Below, piece after piece: positions 1 to 11,885 of a stretch of DNA of 64,000 nucleotides. A model generated the notes under the pieces. The model saw nothing but the letters and a program-made list of their open reading frames with translations, had not been told where the DNA came from and did not search any database. The stretch spans positions 124,001-188,000 of the forward strand of contig JACGCN010000056.1 in assembly GCA_014905825.1 (NCBI GenBank), in the 5' to 3' direction. The DNA is from Lyophyllum atratum (lineage: Eukaryota > Basidiomycota > Agaricomycetes > Agaricales > Lyophyllaceae). Both the position numbers and the translations under genes were made by a program. The first letter of the stretch is position 1, and each line of letters begins with the position of its first letter.

Positions 1-1080
1 GCCGAGTCAGGTTTACTGGGTCTCGATAAAGTCAATGAGGACAAAGGTACTCACAAAGGAACGAGATGGTGAGGAAAGAGAGGTATCGCGATAAGGAGCT
101 GGTCCTTTGTGTGTCCCAGCACACCTCTAGAAGAACACGTTGAAACGATATATGAAGCACAAAGGGCGAGGCTTTGCGAGTCCTCGTTGGTGCCCTGATA
201 AGATCCCCACTACATCGGTGGCTATATCCTGTGAGAAAAGAGAACCACACAAAAAGATGGCCGCCTCGGAGACTCCTCCTGTCAGAATCACGTGGAGACG
301 GTTAATTTGAGATAAAGCGGCATGAAGACGTCTCTTGGTCGATGATAGGTTGGACGATGCCGCTGGAAGTTAATCTGAATGTAAGCGAGAGCTCCGTGCA
401 TGGCAGACATGAGTGGAAGAAATCTGCATTCAGTCGAGAAGCGGGAAGCCGGGCAGTAGTGGTAAAACGCGGAATGCATGCTCTGCTGTTGGGATAGCGA
501 CACCGACGCTGATCCATCACCTCACCTCGACGTCACTTAGACCTGGAGGATGACGATGGAATGAACTGGACAGATGGCTTGTGTAGCATTCAGTCAGCCT
601 CAGTACTCCGGCCGTGGTGTTCAAGATACCAACGTGATCTGAACCAAAGGGGATTTCATTAGTATCGAAGCTGGAACATGAGGCTATGGTGGGATAGTCA
701 GTGAGACTACTTAGTGCAAAATATAATCTGCATATGCAGAAAAACGGAGTCAAGAAGAGTGTTCTGCGCGCTTGTGTTTGCAGATCATAGAAAACCGACA
801 TTTCAACCACTACCAAGGCAAGACCAGTGAAAGAAGCCATTTTGGGCTCGTACATGCGGCACTCGACATGGGGTAGAGATACTGTCTGGTCATCGCTTGC
901 TTTCCTCCTTACAGAGCGAAAAGAAGTAGGGACAAAACACCCAAAATAACGCACCATGTATGAACGCACCCGGCCATTTCGGCCACGCACTGGAAATCAT
1001 GGCCGAAGGGGCGATGCAGCCTTGAGTCTTGTACGAGACAGAGGAGGATATAATTGACCTGTCAAATCGCAAGCTTCCAT
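1..1080 (-). pseudogene. degenerate multi-pass membrane protein remnant
   Basis: I see no intact gene here. Minus-strand fragments are hydrophobic and spaced like the fungal seven-helix DUF6533/6534-type proteins. One piece, near 700-870, reads YEPKMASFTGLALVVVEM, which resembles the third or fourth helix of that group. Others near 30-250 and 300-500 are hydrophobic but in different frames with stops between them. No convincing start or conserved end was found. The family guess is weak, and the fragments could be chance ORFs. The next recognisable gene starts at 2346 on the other strand. Confidence 0.22.
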
Positions 1081-2345
1081 CCTTCCAATAGCGCTATACT
1101 GGTAAGAAAAACGAGGGCAGGGAGTACGAAGCGCATACTGATGCACTGACGTGCATAAGCTACCTTACACGATGGGAGAATCTGTCAAAATGGTTGCGTC
1201 AAACAAGAGACTTTGAAAAATTACGACCAGAAGAGGCTCCGCGATACTAATCACCATTTAGACCTCCGCTTGTCCCCCTTCCGTGGTTGTGAACTTGAGC
1301 CTAGCATCGTGTTGGGAAGTTGTATCGTGAACGATTTAGGGGACATGTTTAAGTATGCACAGGTAATAAATGATAATATACCAAGTCTTCGAACACAGGC
1401 AGTGACATACGGATGACGGTCATACTGGGCGCAAGTTCAAGGCAAGTAGGTCGCAAGCAAGTCGCAAGTGAACAAATTTTTTGATGTATTGAACTTCGGA
1501 GTCAAAAGATCACACGGGCCCCGGGTCCATCGTGGCTGTGCCGCTGAGGTCTCTTCGAGCTCCGAACGCTCCGAACGGTACCTTCCTTCCCCTTGTACTC
1601 TGCTGTCAGTGCCTTGACCTCCTAATGCAAGCATCTGATGATTTTCCTAGTTAAAGGGGCTATTATAGTTCAGCCGAACGTTCGCCCCTCGCTCCTGATC
1701 CAGGCTAGTGACCTCCTGGACTTGGTTGCGTTCTAAATTATCTCGAACTATTATGTGGGAGTCTTGGAGACTTCGCGAAGAATCCATGCAATTTTTCGGT
1801 GTGACTTTTGCCCTGCTTCCGTGGGTGAGCTCTAGTTCATCATTTTTCAAGACGAGGGGGCTGATCAGAGGATGCTGGTGTGTTGTGTATAGCCTGCCAC
1901 GATCAAGTCAGAGAAGCACTGCAATTGCCTCATCTTTACCGAAAGAATCTACCACAAAAGGACCTTCTGCAGAATAACTTTCTCATGTCATAACGGAAAG
2001 ACGAGCCCTAGCCACATGCTATCCACTGGTGCAGAAGTTGATTGAAGTTTTGTGCGCTCTAACACAGCTGGTTAATCTTTGCGCTGTCTTTGCGAACTCC
2101 GCGATGATACCAATCTGGCCCTTATAGAGGCTATATCACTCACTTACAGGAAAGATCACACCCTTCCAAGCTATCTCGCACGACCTGTCTCAAGCACATC
2201 CATCTGTCAATCCGGATCATCCAGAAAACGAAGCCCATCCACTGTCCCCAAGTTTTTAGGACGACCGATATGCTTATAGAGGTTTCGATGCATCGAAGGC
2301 CGCCATTATCACCTCCTTCTTTCTCTTCTGCTCACTAGACGAGCG
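1081..2345. other. intergenic, no gene seen
   Basis: Only short unrelated ORFs occur on both strands. Nothing here looks coding. The last 100-200 bases must hold the promoter of the DUF6533 gene that follows, but I see no clear TATA box. Confidence 0.4.
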
Positions 2346-4055
2346 ATGGTCAGCAGTCTGGGATCTACGCAGTAAGTTCAACCTGTCCAGCGAAGAATTA
2401 TCAACCGAGCTTGTCCTCTAGCTTTCTGCAGTTCTGCATCCAGTGGTCGAGCATCGGTACGCTAGGGGCGGAATCGTGGCCTGTACTGCTGGTTTGACAT
2501 CGCATATTTAGCACTCCTCTACTTCGACTACGCTCTGACTTTTGGGATGGAGGTGGAGTATATGTGGCGTCAAAAGTTTCGTTTCTCGACGATTTTATAC
2601 ATTTGCTGCCGTTACGGTCTTGTCGCCAACATCGTATATCTGTTGACCATCGCCAATAAGATAACGCTCTCGGTGAGTTTACACCGGTTTCATTGTTTCG
2701 ACGTCGGCTAAGCTCTATCTCCAGTGAGCTCCTTGCTTCTCTTTGCCTGGACATGAGGATCTGACAAACGTCGAACACGTAGGTGTAACGCGGGTTACAG
2801 AATTAGCGGTGCTCTCAGTGTCTTGGGTCGGACCGCAGTCGTTAGTACGTATCAACCATCTTCCACTACGACTATCCTACAGCTGAGAAATATATTCCCT
2901 TAGTCGTCTGGGGCGCACGCACTTATGCCGTATTCGCAAGAAGCCGACTTGTCCTGGCCTTCTTCGGGACGATTGGGTTGATGATCGTTATTCTTGACGT
3001 GGTCAGCTGCTCCACCTTACGTGAGGATACGTTGTGCTCAAGGATCCACAGATCCACGTTCCGACTACGATATGCAAAGGCAACAACACCATACCCATGT
3101 AAGCTACGCTTCTATATCCTTCAATATCTTACTCAAGAGCCCTAATCCATTTATTTAGCGGTAAGAGCCTTTGCCATGCGTCTCGGGTAGAGTATTGATC
3201 AATCACGTGGGTTATGCAAGTCGGCGGCCTGCTCGCCATCATGATGTGTATTTTCGAGATTTGCTCAGCTGGCTTGACCACCCTCCGGAGTATTCAAGCT
3301 CTGAATGTGGGTGGGCCATGGCGAAATCAGAAGAAGGGCTTCATGTACCTTTTATTTGAACAAGGTATTTTGCTACACCACCTCATAGAACATTTAGCTC
3401 ACTCAGATTCATGATAGGTACACTGTATTTCTGGTACGTATGCGAGTAGAACTTGAGAGAGCCTCTAGTAATGTGTCTCAATAGTGTAGTGACTGTGTTT
3501 ACCATCACGTCGCTTGCCCTCAATGTCGTGAGTGTTGATTTTGATATAGCGGATCGACACGGGCTGAAAATCTTTCCTTAGCAAATACCGGTACGATTTG
3601 AAGCCTTGTCAGCGATTACGACTAGTAAGCCGACATCGTCTCTTTTTTCAGGGAGGATTTCTTCAGCGCCTCCTCAACGCTTACACCGTCCCGTAAGCTA
3701 AAGCTCTCCTATGTAATGGAACAATGGTTGACGCCAAGAATTCTTTGACAGCCTCTCCGGCCTCATGACTGCCCGCTTTTTGCTCCACCTCAGAAAGTGG
3801 GAGTCTAAGCATGTAGGATTTCAATCCGCTGGTCCACGACAAGCGGCAGAGCGCGAGGAAACCACGACGATGGATTTTACCACGAGCGCCAAAGATAGCG
3901 TAGGGCGTTCTACTATCAGCTCCTACATTGATGAATTTGGGGAGGACCCCGTGCAACGGGCTCGAAACGGCGGAGGCATCGTCTTTTTGATGGACGACAT
4001 GCCAAAGGAGGGCTCAGAAAACAGCCGTAGGAGTGCCCAGGCTTCTCTTCCTTAA
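2346..4055 (+). CDS. DUF6533 domain multi-pass membrane protein
   Basis: Spliced gene of a large Agaricomycete family of unknown function. A short first exon (MVSSLGSTQ...) is followed by the DUF6533 core around 2500-2680 (ALLYFDYALTFGMEVEYMW, then a second helix ending LLTIANKI). Later exons give GALSVLGRTAVV, VWGARTYAVFARSRLVLAFF (about 2900-3000), an IHVP...CKGN loop, then from about 3220 the long helix LLAIMMCIFEICSAGLTTLR and GGPWRNQKKGFMYLLFEQGI. The last exon holds GGFLQRLLNAYTV, ARFLLHLRKWESKH and a Ser/Glu-rich cytoplasmic tail ending at 4055. About seven introns with good GT-AG sites join these in frame. The order of segments matches the family throughout. Exact small-exon borders near 2370-2500 are uncertain. 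It converges on the neighbouring O-fucosyltransferase-like gene with only about 110 bp between stops. Confidence 0.8.
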
Positions 4056-4168
4056 CCCTACTTCGTCTTTAGCGTCAGTGCTGAAACTGTGGTACTAAGG
4101 ACCAAGGTTGGCGGCGTATTAGATTCGGGGAGGGGCTACGATATTACATCTAAATTTCATGCACAGCA

Positions 4169-5680
4169 TTATAACAATCTATTAGAAGAAGTGGGTAAAC
4201 CTTTTGCCATCCGCAGTGTGACGACATTCGCGGTTAGACTCGAGAACTGTAAGGGAAATGTCAGTAGCAGGATTTGACAAGGATTTGACATGACATACCC
4301 CATTGCCAATGAAAACTTCCGCCTTCTCAGCGATAGCCATATCGACCGCCATCGAGACGAACTTCTGCGCAGAGTCCAATCGCAAGTCTACACTGCTCTT
4401 CACGTCCACCCAGCCGTCCTTCTGCAAGGCATCCTTCAGCCCATTTATCCAAGAAGCCTTCCCATTCGTGAGCGCGTACACTCGGTTCAGCCCAGGATTT
4501 GCCATCCTCACTGCCCGTAGACGCTCCACGGCCTGATCGATCTCGGGCATACAATGGTCCATATAATACTGCCTGAGCATTTCAGGGGTCTGTCGTTCGA
4601 CGAATCGAACTTATCCAGCATCTCCGGGAAGCGATTAAATCCCATGTATTTTGCGTTCCAGCGGAGTAGGTATTTGCAATGCCCTTTGAAGTCACCACGA
4701 CGGAGATGTATAGCGACTAGTCCAGGAAGCGTTGATAAGGGCGCGATTGCCGATGATGTCTTCGCCGCTGCTGGGTGTATGGCGGCGAGATTGGAGGTTA
4801 CTGTCGACTGTACGAGGGATGACCACCTAAAATCCGCGAAGATGGAAGATTTCGAGAGCCCGGTCCAGAGAGATAGAATACGAGTGTCTCCAAAGAGCCT
4901 ACGTTCAAGAAGGTCAGACGAGGTAATGAGGTCATGTTCACGACTACACACATGAAGTCGAAAATAGTCTTCTTCTCTGATTCGATCTCCACACACCGGT
5001 CCTTCACCTTTTCGAGTTCCTCTATCCACCAATCGAGAAGAATGGCGCCCTCAACATTATCGGGCTGGTCGCGGGAACTGATGACTTTCCTCTTGGAAGC
5101 TGGGCAGACGGTGTCCCAGAACTCCGCGCTGACAGCTCTGGGGCCAGACATGGGACCACCGGCGGTAGGTCCGGATATGAAGGCGTTCATGGGCATTCGG
5201 GAGGGCCGCAGGGCAAGATCGTAAATGGTGTATGGCAGCGGCGAATGTGACCAGACATAATCTTCGAATACAAATGCTCGATTAACCTCGGCGGCTAAGT
5301 AGGACAGTAATAGACTATATTGAAATGTCAGAGTCAGGTGCCGTAGAGATTAAAGTGACTTACCTTTCTTGAAGTACGTTGTTGAAGCCACGCCCTGAAA
5401 CAGGTTTTGGTATCCGCAGATACCGCGTTCCTTCCTTCATCACCTCTGTCACATTGTGCTGCGGTAGTGACCGCTCGTATGCACGGATATCCCGGTATGT
5501 AGATGGAATTCCTGAGGATAGGAGCTTCAGAATGAATAGAAAGGCGATGAGGGCCAAGGAGCAAAGCCCTCTCCGTGATTTGAGAAACCGAAGGGCGACC
5601 TGTATGTGCCCACGACGTCGAGGAATAGATTTCGAGTTATAAGGCGGAGGAAGACCTTTCAGAGAGGACTGCTTATCCAT
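4169..5680 (-). CDS. GDP-fucose O-fucosyltransferase-like type II membrane protein, frame broken once
   Basis: Start MDKQSSLKG at 5680. A cytoplasmic basic stretch is followed by one membrane anchor (about residues 35-55, SLALIAFLFILKLL), so the enzyme should face the Golgi lumen. Exons: 5680-5364, 5314-4952, 4898 to about 4270, and a last one ending FSSLTANVVTLRMAKG... at 4169. Family motifs are clear: GRGFNNVLQE near the start, FVFEDYVWSHSPLPYTIYD, then AIHLRRGDFKGHC (sugar-nucleotide site), YALTNG and the C-terminal FSSLTANVV. In exon 3, between NDRPLK and MLRQYYMDHC (about 4577-4582), the frame slips back by one base at an AAA run. One base seems to be missing. A 38 bp mini-intron with a donor at GTTCGA could also restore frame but would remove conserved-looking residues. 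The substrate is unknown. Confidence 0.78.
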
Positions 5681-6965
5681 TAAGTTTGCTGAGATACTAC
5701 ATGCGATCCCAGGTGATGCAAGTGGGATCTCCCCAACCTGACGTGGAGCATGTTACACGTCGCATTGGCCTTAATTCGCACGACTCCCTGCATCTTGATG
5801 CTTGTGGCGCCATGGCGAATTCAATCAGGCGATCACGATTCAATCACACGCCCTTCAGTAGAAGCTTCAGGAACTCGCCCTTGAGATATCATGGTTAACA
5901 ACGAAGAAACAGGATGGCTAGGAGTCTTTACCAAATCTGCGAGTCGCTTGTGGTGCCAGACTGTCACGCCTCATGGTTTGCGTGCGCAGGAAGATGTTGC
6001 AAGAAGTTGAATCAGAACAAGGATTGATCGGAGTTTCTCCACATTACATCAGCAAGCTGATGTTGGCGCGGACCCGGACCTTGCCCGGACCGCAACTTCT
6101 CACAACCGCACCACACCATGATGGATGTGACGAAAAGAATGTGAGGGTAGATCGCTTCTGCCGTCGCACCAGATGTTTCGTTCAGTCCACGGAAGGTATG
6201 AAAGGCTATGAGCCTTACCTAGTATTGGCTGATCGGTGATAGAGTAACTGCAAGCTGGAAGTTGCAGATATGGCGGTCATAAGAATGTACCATCAGTTCG
6301 TGTTGAAAAGGCTAGACTCAGTTTTCCATTTAGAAAACGAAGTACATGAGTGGCTGGGTCCGTCTTGAAACAGAATTCTGGCGGTAAGACGAGATGCACT
6401 ACCAACAGGGTTCCCTCCAATCTGTTTCCCGCCAGACAGTCCTTTCGGAAGTCCCTGATTGGAAAGAGGACGCGTTGTTAGATCTGGAATCCGCAAAAAG
6501 GATGCAGAGCGAGATGATAAGATAGATGAAAAGTCATTGAAATGAGGCCAACGATTTACCGCGAGCCTGCAAGGGAAGCCGGGAAAGCCTGATGGGTAAT
6601 CCACATCGCGAAACGAGTGCCTACAGTGCGATTTGACACTCTTCCTGTCTGCTATAACTGTTTACACACCATTTGAATGAAACCAGAATTATGGCTTGGT
6701 GTGTTCAGTTGAGCTCGACGAGATTGCCTTCCGTTGGTACAATCCAGTAAGAATGAACGGTAGACAATGCATGTCGACAACGGGCGTATCTGTGACGAGG
6801 TATGTAATGACTAGAGGTGATAATATCCATTTTCCAAGATCTCCTGGGGGATATCGCGAGGTCATTGAGGCGGGGATAAAACTCGATAGAAACATAAAGA
6901 CTTGATAGGGACAACTTGGCCACATCCGTTCTCGCTCCCTCGCTTGCCACTTGCCGAGGATGCGT
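5681..6965. other. intergenic, no gene seen
   Basis: Short ORFs on both strands (for example 5973-6239 + and 6293-6604 -) lack recognisable motifs or flanking exons. The first few hundred bases are the upstream region of the O-fucosyltransferase-like gene. The rest lies downstream of the FunK1 pseudogene. Confidence 0.4.
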
Positions 6966-8412
6966 TCATCGCGACGTTGGGTCAAAAGTCATATGCAGCA
7001 CCTGCTCGTTGTATGGTTCCCATTTCGAGTGATCATCGAGCTGTTTCGTAAGAAAGCTCGGCAACCAAGCATCATCCCTCTGCAGAATCTCCAATGCTTT
7101 GTCTCGAGCTTTGACGGACGCTAGGTGCAGGGCGATGGCTTCTTCGTCTGTCTCTTGGTCATCGTCTAAGATAAGCTCCACGTAACGCTGGGACAATGTT
7201 CGACTGAGGTATCGTAGCACTGTGGTGAGCCTTTGTTGGCGAATCTCGCCTTATTGAGCACACGTCTACCCATCATGCTGTCGGCTCGTGCGGCTGTGAC
7301 ATAGTTCTTGCCGTTTACGGTGTAAGAGGCGTCGAAGTTGTCGCGTAAGATGCTAGATACGGCCTCGGGGATCAACGAATGAGCGGTGTAGCATAGTGCC
7401 ATCCAGGTGAGAACATGGAGAAATGATTCGACATCGTCCACTCGTTCCGCGACTAACGTCGTGCCGTCCCCGAACTCCCGCAAAAGCCGACTCGCAGTGA
7501 ACTGCCATGTACCCTGGGAAAACCTGAATTCCTTTCGCCAGAAACAAGGAATGGGGATGCACTGTGCGTTCCGGCTGCACTTCACCTTCAAGCTTCTGGG
7601 TAAAATCAAAGCAAACGTCCCAGTCGATCAAAAAGCCCATCACCTCCTCATCTTTCGATGTGATCATGATGTTGCGGACACTGATGTCGTGATGAAGGAT
7701 TCCGGCTCGCGCCACGGCTTGACGATGCGCTGCATTATATATGGGCGTTGAAGAAGGCGAAAGGATCTCAACATCATAATGTTTGCTCACCCTCTGAGGC
7801 ATCTGGCACGGCGGTAACCATCTCACGCACGTCGGTGAAATGATGGAGAGCGCGATCCCTGCGCTCAAGAGTAAGATGATGACGCTGTCAGTCGCGCGAG
7901 ATCAGCTTCAGGTGGTATCTCTCTGTCCAGCTCTTGGTTTGCGCGTGATGATTCAGCTCACTGCCGCCGATAACCCCTCCATATATCTCAACGCCGCTCA
8001 CATGTAGCTTCTTGTGTATTTCGTGTTCCGGCTTCAACGTCGGCCTAAGGACACCCCAGGTGTCTTTCAATAACATATTCCTTTGGTGACGCATACAGTA
8101 CGCCTGTTGAAAGCCGCTGCCAGGAATGAACTCGAGAAAGTCAGGCCCAGAGATAGGGCCCACAACGCGACCTTTGATCTTCGCCTGTAAGGTGCTAATC
8201 CAATCCCGGTATTCGAGGTGAGCGGTGAATGGAGGGGATTTGTCTCCGAAGTTTGTGACCGGTGTAGCACCGGATTGCAACTTGGGTTCAATGCTAGGAG
8301 GTGTGGTCAGACATCCACCGCCCGCACCTCCTGACTGGGAAGTCGAGGCCACAGGAGAATTAATAGCTGAGCCTTTGATCGCATAAGAAGAAGCTGTTGG
8401 TATTCCAGCCAT
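6966..8412 (-). pseudogene. FunK1-type fungal protein kinase, with in-frame stop
   Basis: Starts MAGIPTASS at 8412 and covers the N-lobe region (MLLKDTWGVLRPTLKPEHEI). In the same frame a TGA at 7888-7890 is followed directly by continuing family sequence (RALHHFTDVREMVTAV). An intron (about 7740-7790) leads to AHRQAVARAGILHHDISVRN, the catalytic loop, where HRD is HHD. Then LIDWD stands for DFG, as is usual in FunK1. A roughly 50 bp intron between ERT and GTWQF is clear. A further intron near 7218-7262 leads to the C-terminal exon ending at 6966. There is no convincing donor before the TGA, so the reading is interrupted. The protein also lacks the roughly 250-residue N-terminal part present in the intact copy at 49226. 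Either pseudogene or sequence error (TGG to TGA). FunK1 kinases are an Agaricomycete expansion with unclear roles. Confidence 0.72.
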
Positions 8413-8600
8413 GGATGGGAGATGATGGCGCTGAGAAGGAGAGGAGGGTGGCGTCGCAAACAGGTTGTCCGAATTTGGAAGACGTGACCTTTGACCCGAA
8501 AATTGTGGGCAAAACCAAGCACGTGCAGCAACCCATCAGTTTTCCCCACAAAGATACCCACGCTCAACTTCACAGCGGACCACCACCTGTCCACTAGCAG
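8413..8600. promoter_or_regulatory. divergent promoter region (FunK1 remnant / bL33m)
   Basis: 188 bp separate the FunK1 start (minus) from the bL33m start (plus), so both genes would be driven from here. I see no clear TATA box. Confidence 0.35.
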
Positions 8601-8891
8601 ACATGGCTGCGAAGGCAAAAGCAAGGTAACTTGTCCTGCTATAACCTCCACTTATCTCTCATTGACTTGGATCTGCCCTACACAGGACTCTTATCGTGCG
8701 TCTGATATCAACGGCACAAACCGGCTTTTTTTACACCACGCAACGCTTGCGCCAGGGCCCTCGGCTTTCTGCAGTAAAATACGACCCTAAAGGTGCGTTT
8801 GAACCTTTGTTCAGTATCAGGCGGGAGGAATAATGCTTTTGCAGTGAAAGCCCGAGTACTTTTCGTGGAGAGCAAGAAAACCAAAAAATAA
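8601..8891 (+). CDS. mitochondrial large-subunit ribosomal protein bL33m
   Basis: Three exons (8601-8623, 8686-8792, 8845-8891) give a 58-residue protein. It begins MAAKAKARTLIVRLIS, continues TGFFYTTQRLRQGPRLSAVK YDPKV and ends RVLFVESKKTKK. Splice phases fit exactly at both introns (62 and 52 bp). Length, the (T/A)GFFYTT motif, the basic ends and the KYDPKVK...VLF core are those of the bacterial L33 family, which in fungi is nuclear-encoded and works in the mitochondrial 60S-like subunit. The gene is invisible to simple ORF scanning because each exon is so short. It is tail to tail with the F-box gene below. Confidence 0.88.
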
Positions 8892-9276
8892 AGCACCGAA
8901 TTTGGTTTTCCGTCCATCTGCGGCGCCGGGGATTGTCTTGGAACTGCGCTTGGGCCGTGGCAAAGTAATTATTTCCAGTCGTTGGCATAGTTGAAGTATC
9001 AGGGACGGTTCAGCTAGCATTAGGTGCGTCTCTAGTTTCGTGATGGCGCAACAGTTCTAAAGCCTCTCGTTCATCCAGATTTTATTCCCAATGTATAATA
9101 CAAACCAGTCATCCAAGTTCGACCTTCTCATTACTATCTGCCCCTCGAAATGTATGACTCGCCGTGCCTGCCGAGACTTGACAGCCCCACGAACGCGTAA
9201 AAACGGAAACGAACCATTCAGATTGACATAAATAATATAAATATATAGCGCCGACGTCACGAAACGCCCTCAGGCC
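8892..9276. other. convergent intergenic spacer
   Basis: Holds the 3' ends of bL33m (plus) and the F-box gene (minus). AT-rich stretches around 9220-9250 (aataatataaatatata) may serve 3' processing. No gene seen. Confidence 0.4.
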
Positions 9277-10547
9277 TCAATAATCAGCCTCCTCAACCTC
9301 AAAACTGGTCACCTTCAACACCGATTTTAACTCCGGGAAGCGCTCTTCACACTTCTCCCTCAACCACCCGCGATGCGCCTCCTCCGCCCCCAGCCGGAAC
9401 TCGGCAGTCTTCAACCCATCCAGACGCATCAGGGCGCGCACTAGCTTCACCCAATCGGCACTGTCGCTGCTCTCATCCAGCCCCAGCCTATCACCCGGGA
9501 TTAGCCAGATACTGAACATGATGCGCTCGACGGAGGACGGGAGCTGCTCAAGCAGGTCAACGACCCAATCGAAAGAGAACTGCCCCATGAAACCCGAGCC
9601 ATGACAGGGGTCAACGAGGTCCGTGAAGTGGATGGACGTCAAGCTCGTATTTTCCCCCAACGCAAAGGCATCCTTAACGTTTTCTGCCACGTTTCACATG
9701 TCAAGTAAGTTTCGGCAGGATGCTAAGATGAGAATAGCGACTCACGCAGCATTGTCTTCGCAGAGATGACAAGCTCCCTGAGCGAAGTGCCCACCGTCCG
9801 AAGGAGCGTCCCCGCCGCCTGCGCATGCCGCGACTCCACCTCATCAAGCCTTACCCGCTGCACCCGCCCTACAACCCCACGGGCAATCATAGCCGTCAAG
9901 GCCGGCACGACAGGCGAACTATGGGGGCCCAACCGCAGCTCACGGAGACACGGGAGCATCCGCCCACCGAGTACCGCCTTCTCAACGTCAAACCTATCTT
10001 TCCACGAGACATTAGCGAGCTTCAGTGTCTCTAACCTGGGTAGCTGCCGCGCAAGGGCGGCGAAGCCGGGAAAGTCGATGCGGCAGCAGGTGAGCGCGAG
10101 GCAGCGCACGCCGACGGCGCTGCGGAACCACTGCGAATCTGGCATGGCTGTGTACCAATAGCAGAGGTTTATGGTGCGGAGGCTGCGCAGGCCGCAGAGG
10201 GGGGAGAGGTCGTGTCGCCGTTGCGGCTCGCAGCGGAGGGTGAGTGTGCGGAGCGTCGTATGAAAGTGCGACTGGGATGGGGACTGGGACAAGCATTGGG
10301 AGTTGGCGGGTCTTCCAGCGAGATGGTTGAAGAAGGGCGCGAGAGATTTGGAGGGGAGGGAGAGGTCGAGGTGGATGCTGCGGAAGAGGTGGCAGCGGCA
10401 GGATGGGAGCCATGCTTTGCAAACGAGGCTGCAGGCTTTGAGTGCACGCACGTCCGAGAAGAGATAGTCGATTATGATATCGGTCAGCTCCGGGGGAAGG
10501 GTCTGCCGTTGGGCCGTCATGGCGGTTTGGGAGAGGGTGAAGGTCAA
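9277..10547 (-). CDS. F-box / leucine-rich protein
   Basis: Two exons, 10547-9746 and 9683-9277, joined in frame (TML/QNVKDAF). A possible second start is MTAQRQT, 24 bases in. Residues about 15-60 form an F-box (LPPELTDIIIDYL...ACSLVCKAWLPSCR...LF). The rest is a run of degenerate leucine-rich units (LRTLTLRCEP, LRSLRTINLCY, LETLKLANVSW, LRELRLGPHS). F-box proteins link targets to the SCF ubiquitin ligase through Skp1. Agaricomycetes carry large numbers of such lineage-specific copies and the target cannot be told. Long antisense ORFs across this GC-rich gene are shadows. Confidence 0.75.
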
Positions 10548-10849
10548 TTTATATGAGAATCATACGACTAACAGGACGATAGCAGCATAGCCAATGTGCT
10601 GCAGGTTTTGATATGATTGCATTCATCGTGCACGTACAGATTGACGGGCGACCTTTTTGGGACCCCTTCCGTAGGTGTGATGATGGCTATACCGACTTCT
10701 TTTGGGTGACAATGGTCTGCTGGTTGGGTAATTCTCCGTTGACAATGGATATCACAGGTCAGCTGTTGCGTACTAGTCCCCTATATCATGGAGGTGGATG
10801 TCGGTCTCCACGAGTCATCCATGTCATCGAGCATTAAACCTGTAGGTTG
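10548..10849. other. intergenic, upstream of F-box gene
   Basis: Probable promoter of the minus-strand F-box gene. No gene or clear element seen. Confidence 0.35.
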
Positions 10850-11229
10850 TGGGTGGCGTCATCATCGCCGCATGACGACGAACTCGGTGTTCCGATACTC
10901 ATCGTAGCTGAGCTGAGAGAGGGATAAGGAGAGGAAGGTACTTTCTTACATTCTGTTAAGCGTAATGGTGACCGGGATCATCGACGTGAAGCCCGATGGA
11001 CGAGGCGCGGTTTGATAGTGATACACAACACAGCGGCGAGTTGAATTATTCAGCTGAAGTCGAGACACAAATACACCCGGCATGGGTCTGTTCAGATATA
11101 TGGTAAGCAGTGTTCAAAGGCAGTCTAGCCAGATTCGTGCGGAAAGGCAGACATATGATGCAGATACTATAAGGCTAGGATGGGTCAGGCCGTCCGTGGT
11201 GCTATCTTTGGATGTCAATGACCCATCTC

Positions 11230-11345
11230 GACATCGCGACAACAAACACCCACGATTTTGAGGACAGTGATCCCTTGGAAGACACATGTAGGCGAGAAGG
11301 AGTATCTGAATGGTGGCGGTGGTGGAGGCAGAGGCTTGGTCAAAT
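11230..11345 (-). pseudogene. decayed MDM35 exon 2-like fragment
   Basis: Next to the first repeat core lies a GGTGGCGGTGGTGGAGGC stretch. It sits where the proline-encoding part of MDM35 exon 2 would be and resembles the living gene near 12238-12262. The similarity is short and purine-rich, so this call rests mostly on its position in the repeat unit. Confidence 0.3.
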
Positions 11346-11794
11346 TTCCTGGACACTCATCCATGAGCGGTGCTCACCGAGAGGCAGATGCATTGTGGGA
11401 TACTTTACCAGTTGGAATAGTTACCGGGATCACCAACATGAAGCCCGAGACGCTAGACCCGGTCTGATAGATATGCAATATTCGTAGGGCGGGTAATATA
11501 AGCCCATCCGACGTTGGATTATAGATCCAGATTCAGATTTGTGGGAGTCCTAGGGCAGGACGTCTTCATCACAACGAAAGATAAATGATGCATCCAGAAT
11601 CACAAAGGTAAAATGGCAAGTCGCGATCCTATGTCAAAGCAAATATAACTGGTTTTGACGATGAGAAACTTTGGTGGCAGCTACGGACATAGAGGCTCGT
11701 ACTCGTCTGGCAAGGCAGGGTGTCCATGCCAGCCATCGCCGCTTTCTGAGGAATGAGAACAGATTCATGATCAGGTTGGTTGTTTCGCAAGGAT

Positions 11795-11885
11795 GGGGGA
11801 AAAAGAAATGTTGAAACGACGTACCTGCAGCGAACTCGCGACAGCTCCCCTACAAACTCCCACACTTCTCTTGGAACTCGACCCC
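11795..11885 (-). pseudogene. decayed MDM35 exon 1 fragment
   Basis: Minus-strand reading gives EFQEKCG followed at once by a stop, where the intact gene has EFQEKCGRVWESYRECV. The base-level likeness to 12395-12470 is obvious: CACACTTCTCTTGGAACTCG versus CACACTTTTCTTGAAACTCG, and CTCGCGACAGCTC versus CTCGCGGTAGCTC. A stop and indels make it non-functional. It belongs to the second copy in the repeat array. Confidence 0.6.

Noticed and set aside
4577..4620. 38 bp mini-intron in the O-fucosyltransferase-like gene as the reason for the frame change
   Set aside because: It would restore the frame, but is shorter than all other introns here, has a weak donor, and would delete sequence that looks conserved. 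A missing A is simpler, though not proven.
7888..7970. Intron spanning the TGA in the first FunK1 gene
   Set aside because: There is no GT donor between the conserved N-lobe text and the TGA, and the frame continues unchanged after it.
9766..10556. Four overlapping ORFs on both strands across the F-box gene
   Set aside because: Only the 274-codon minus frame has an F-box and continues by splicing; the others are compositional shadows.
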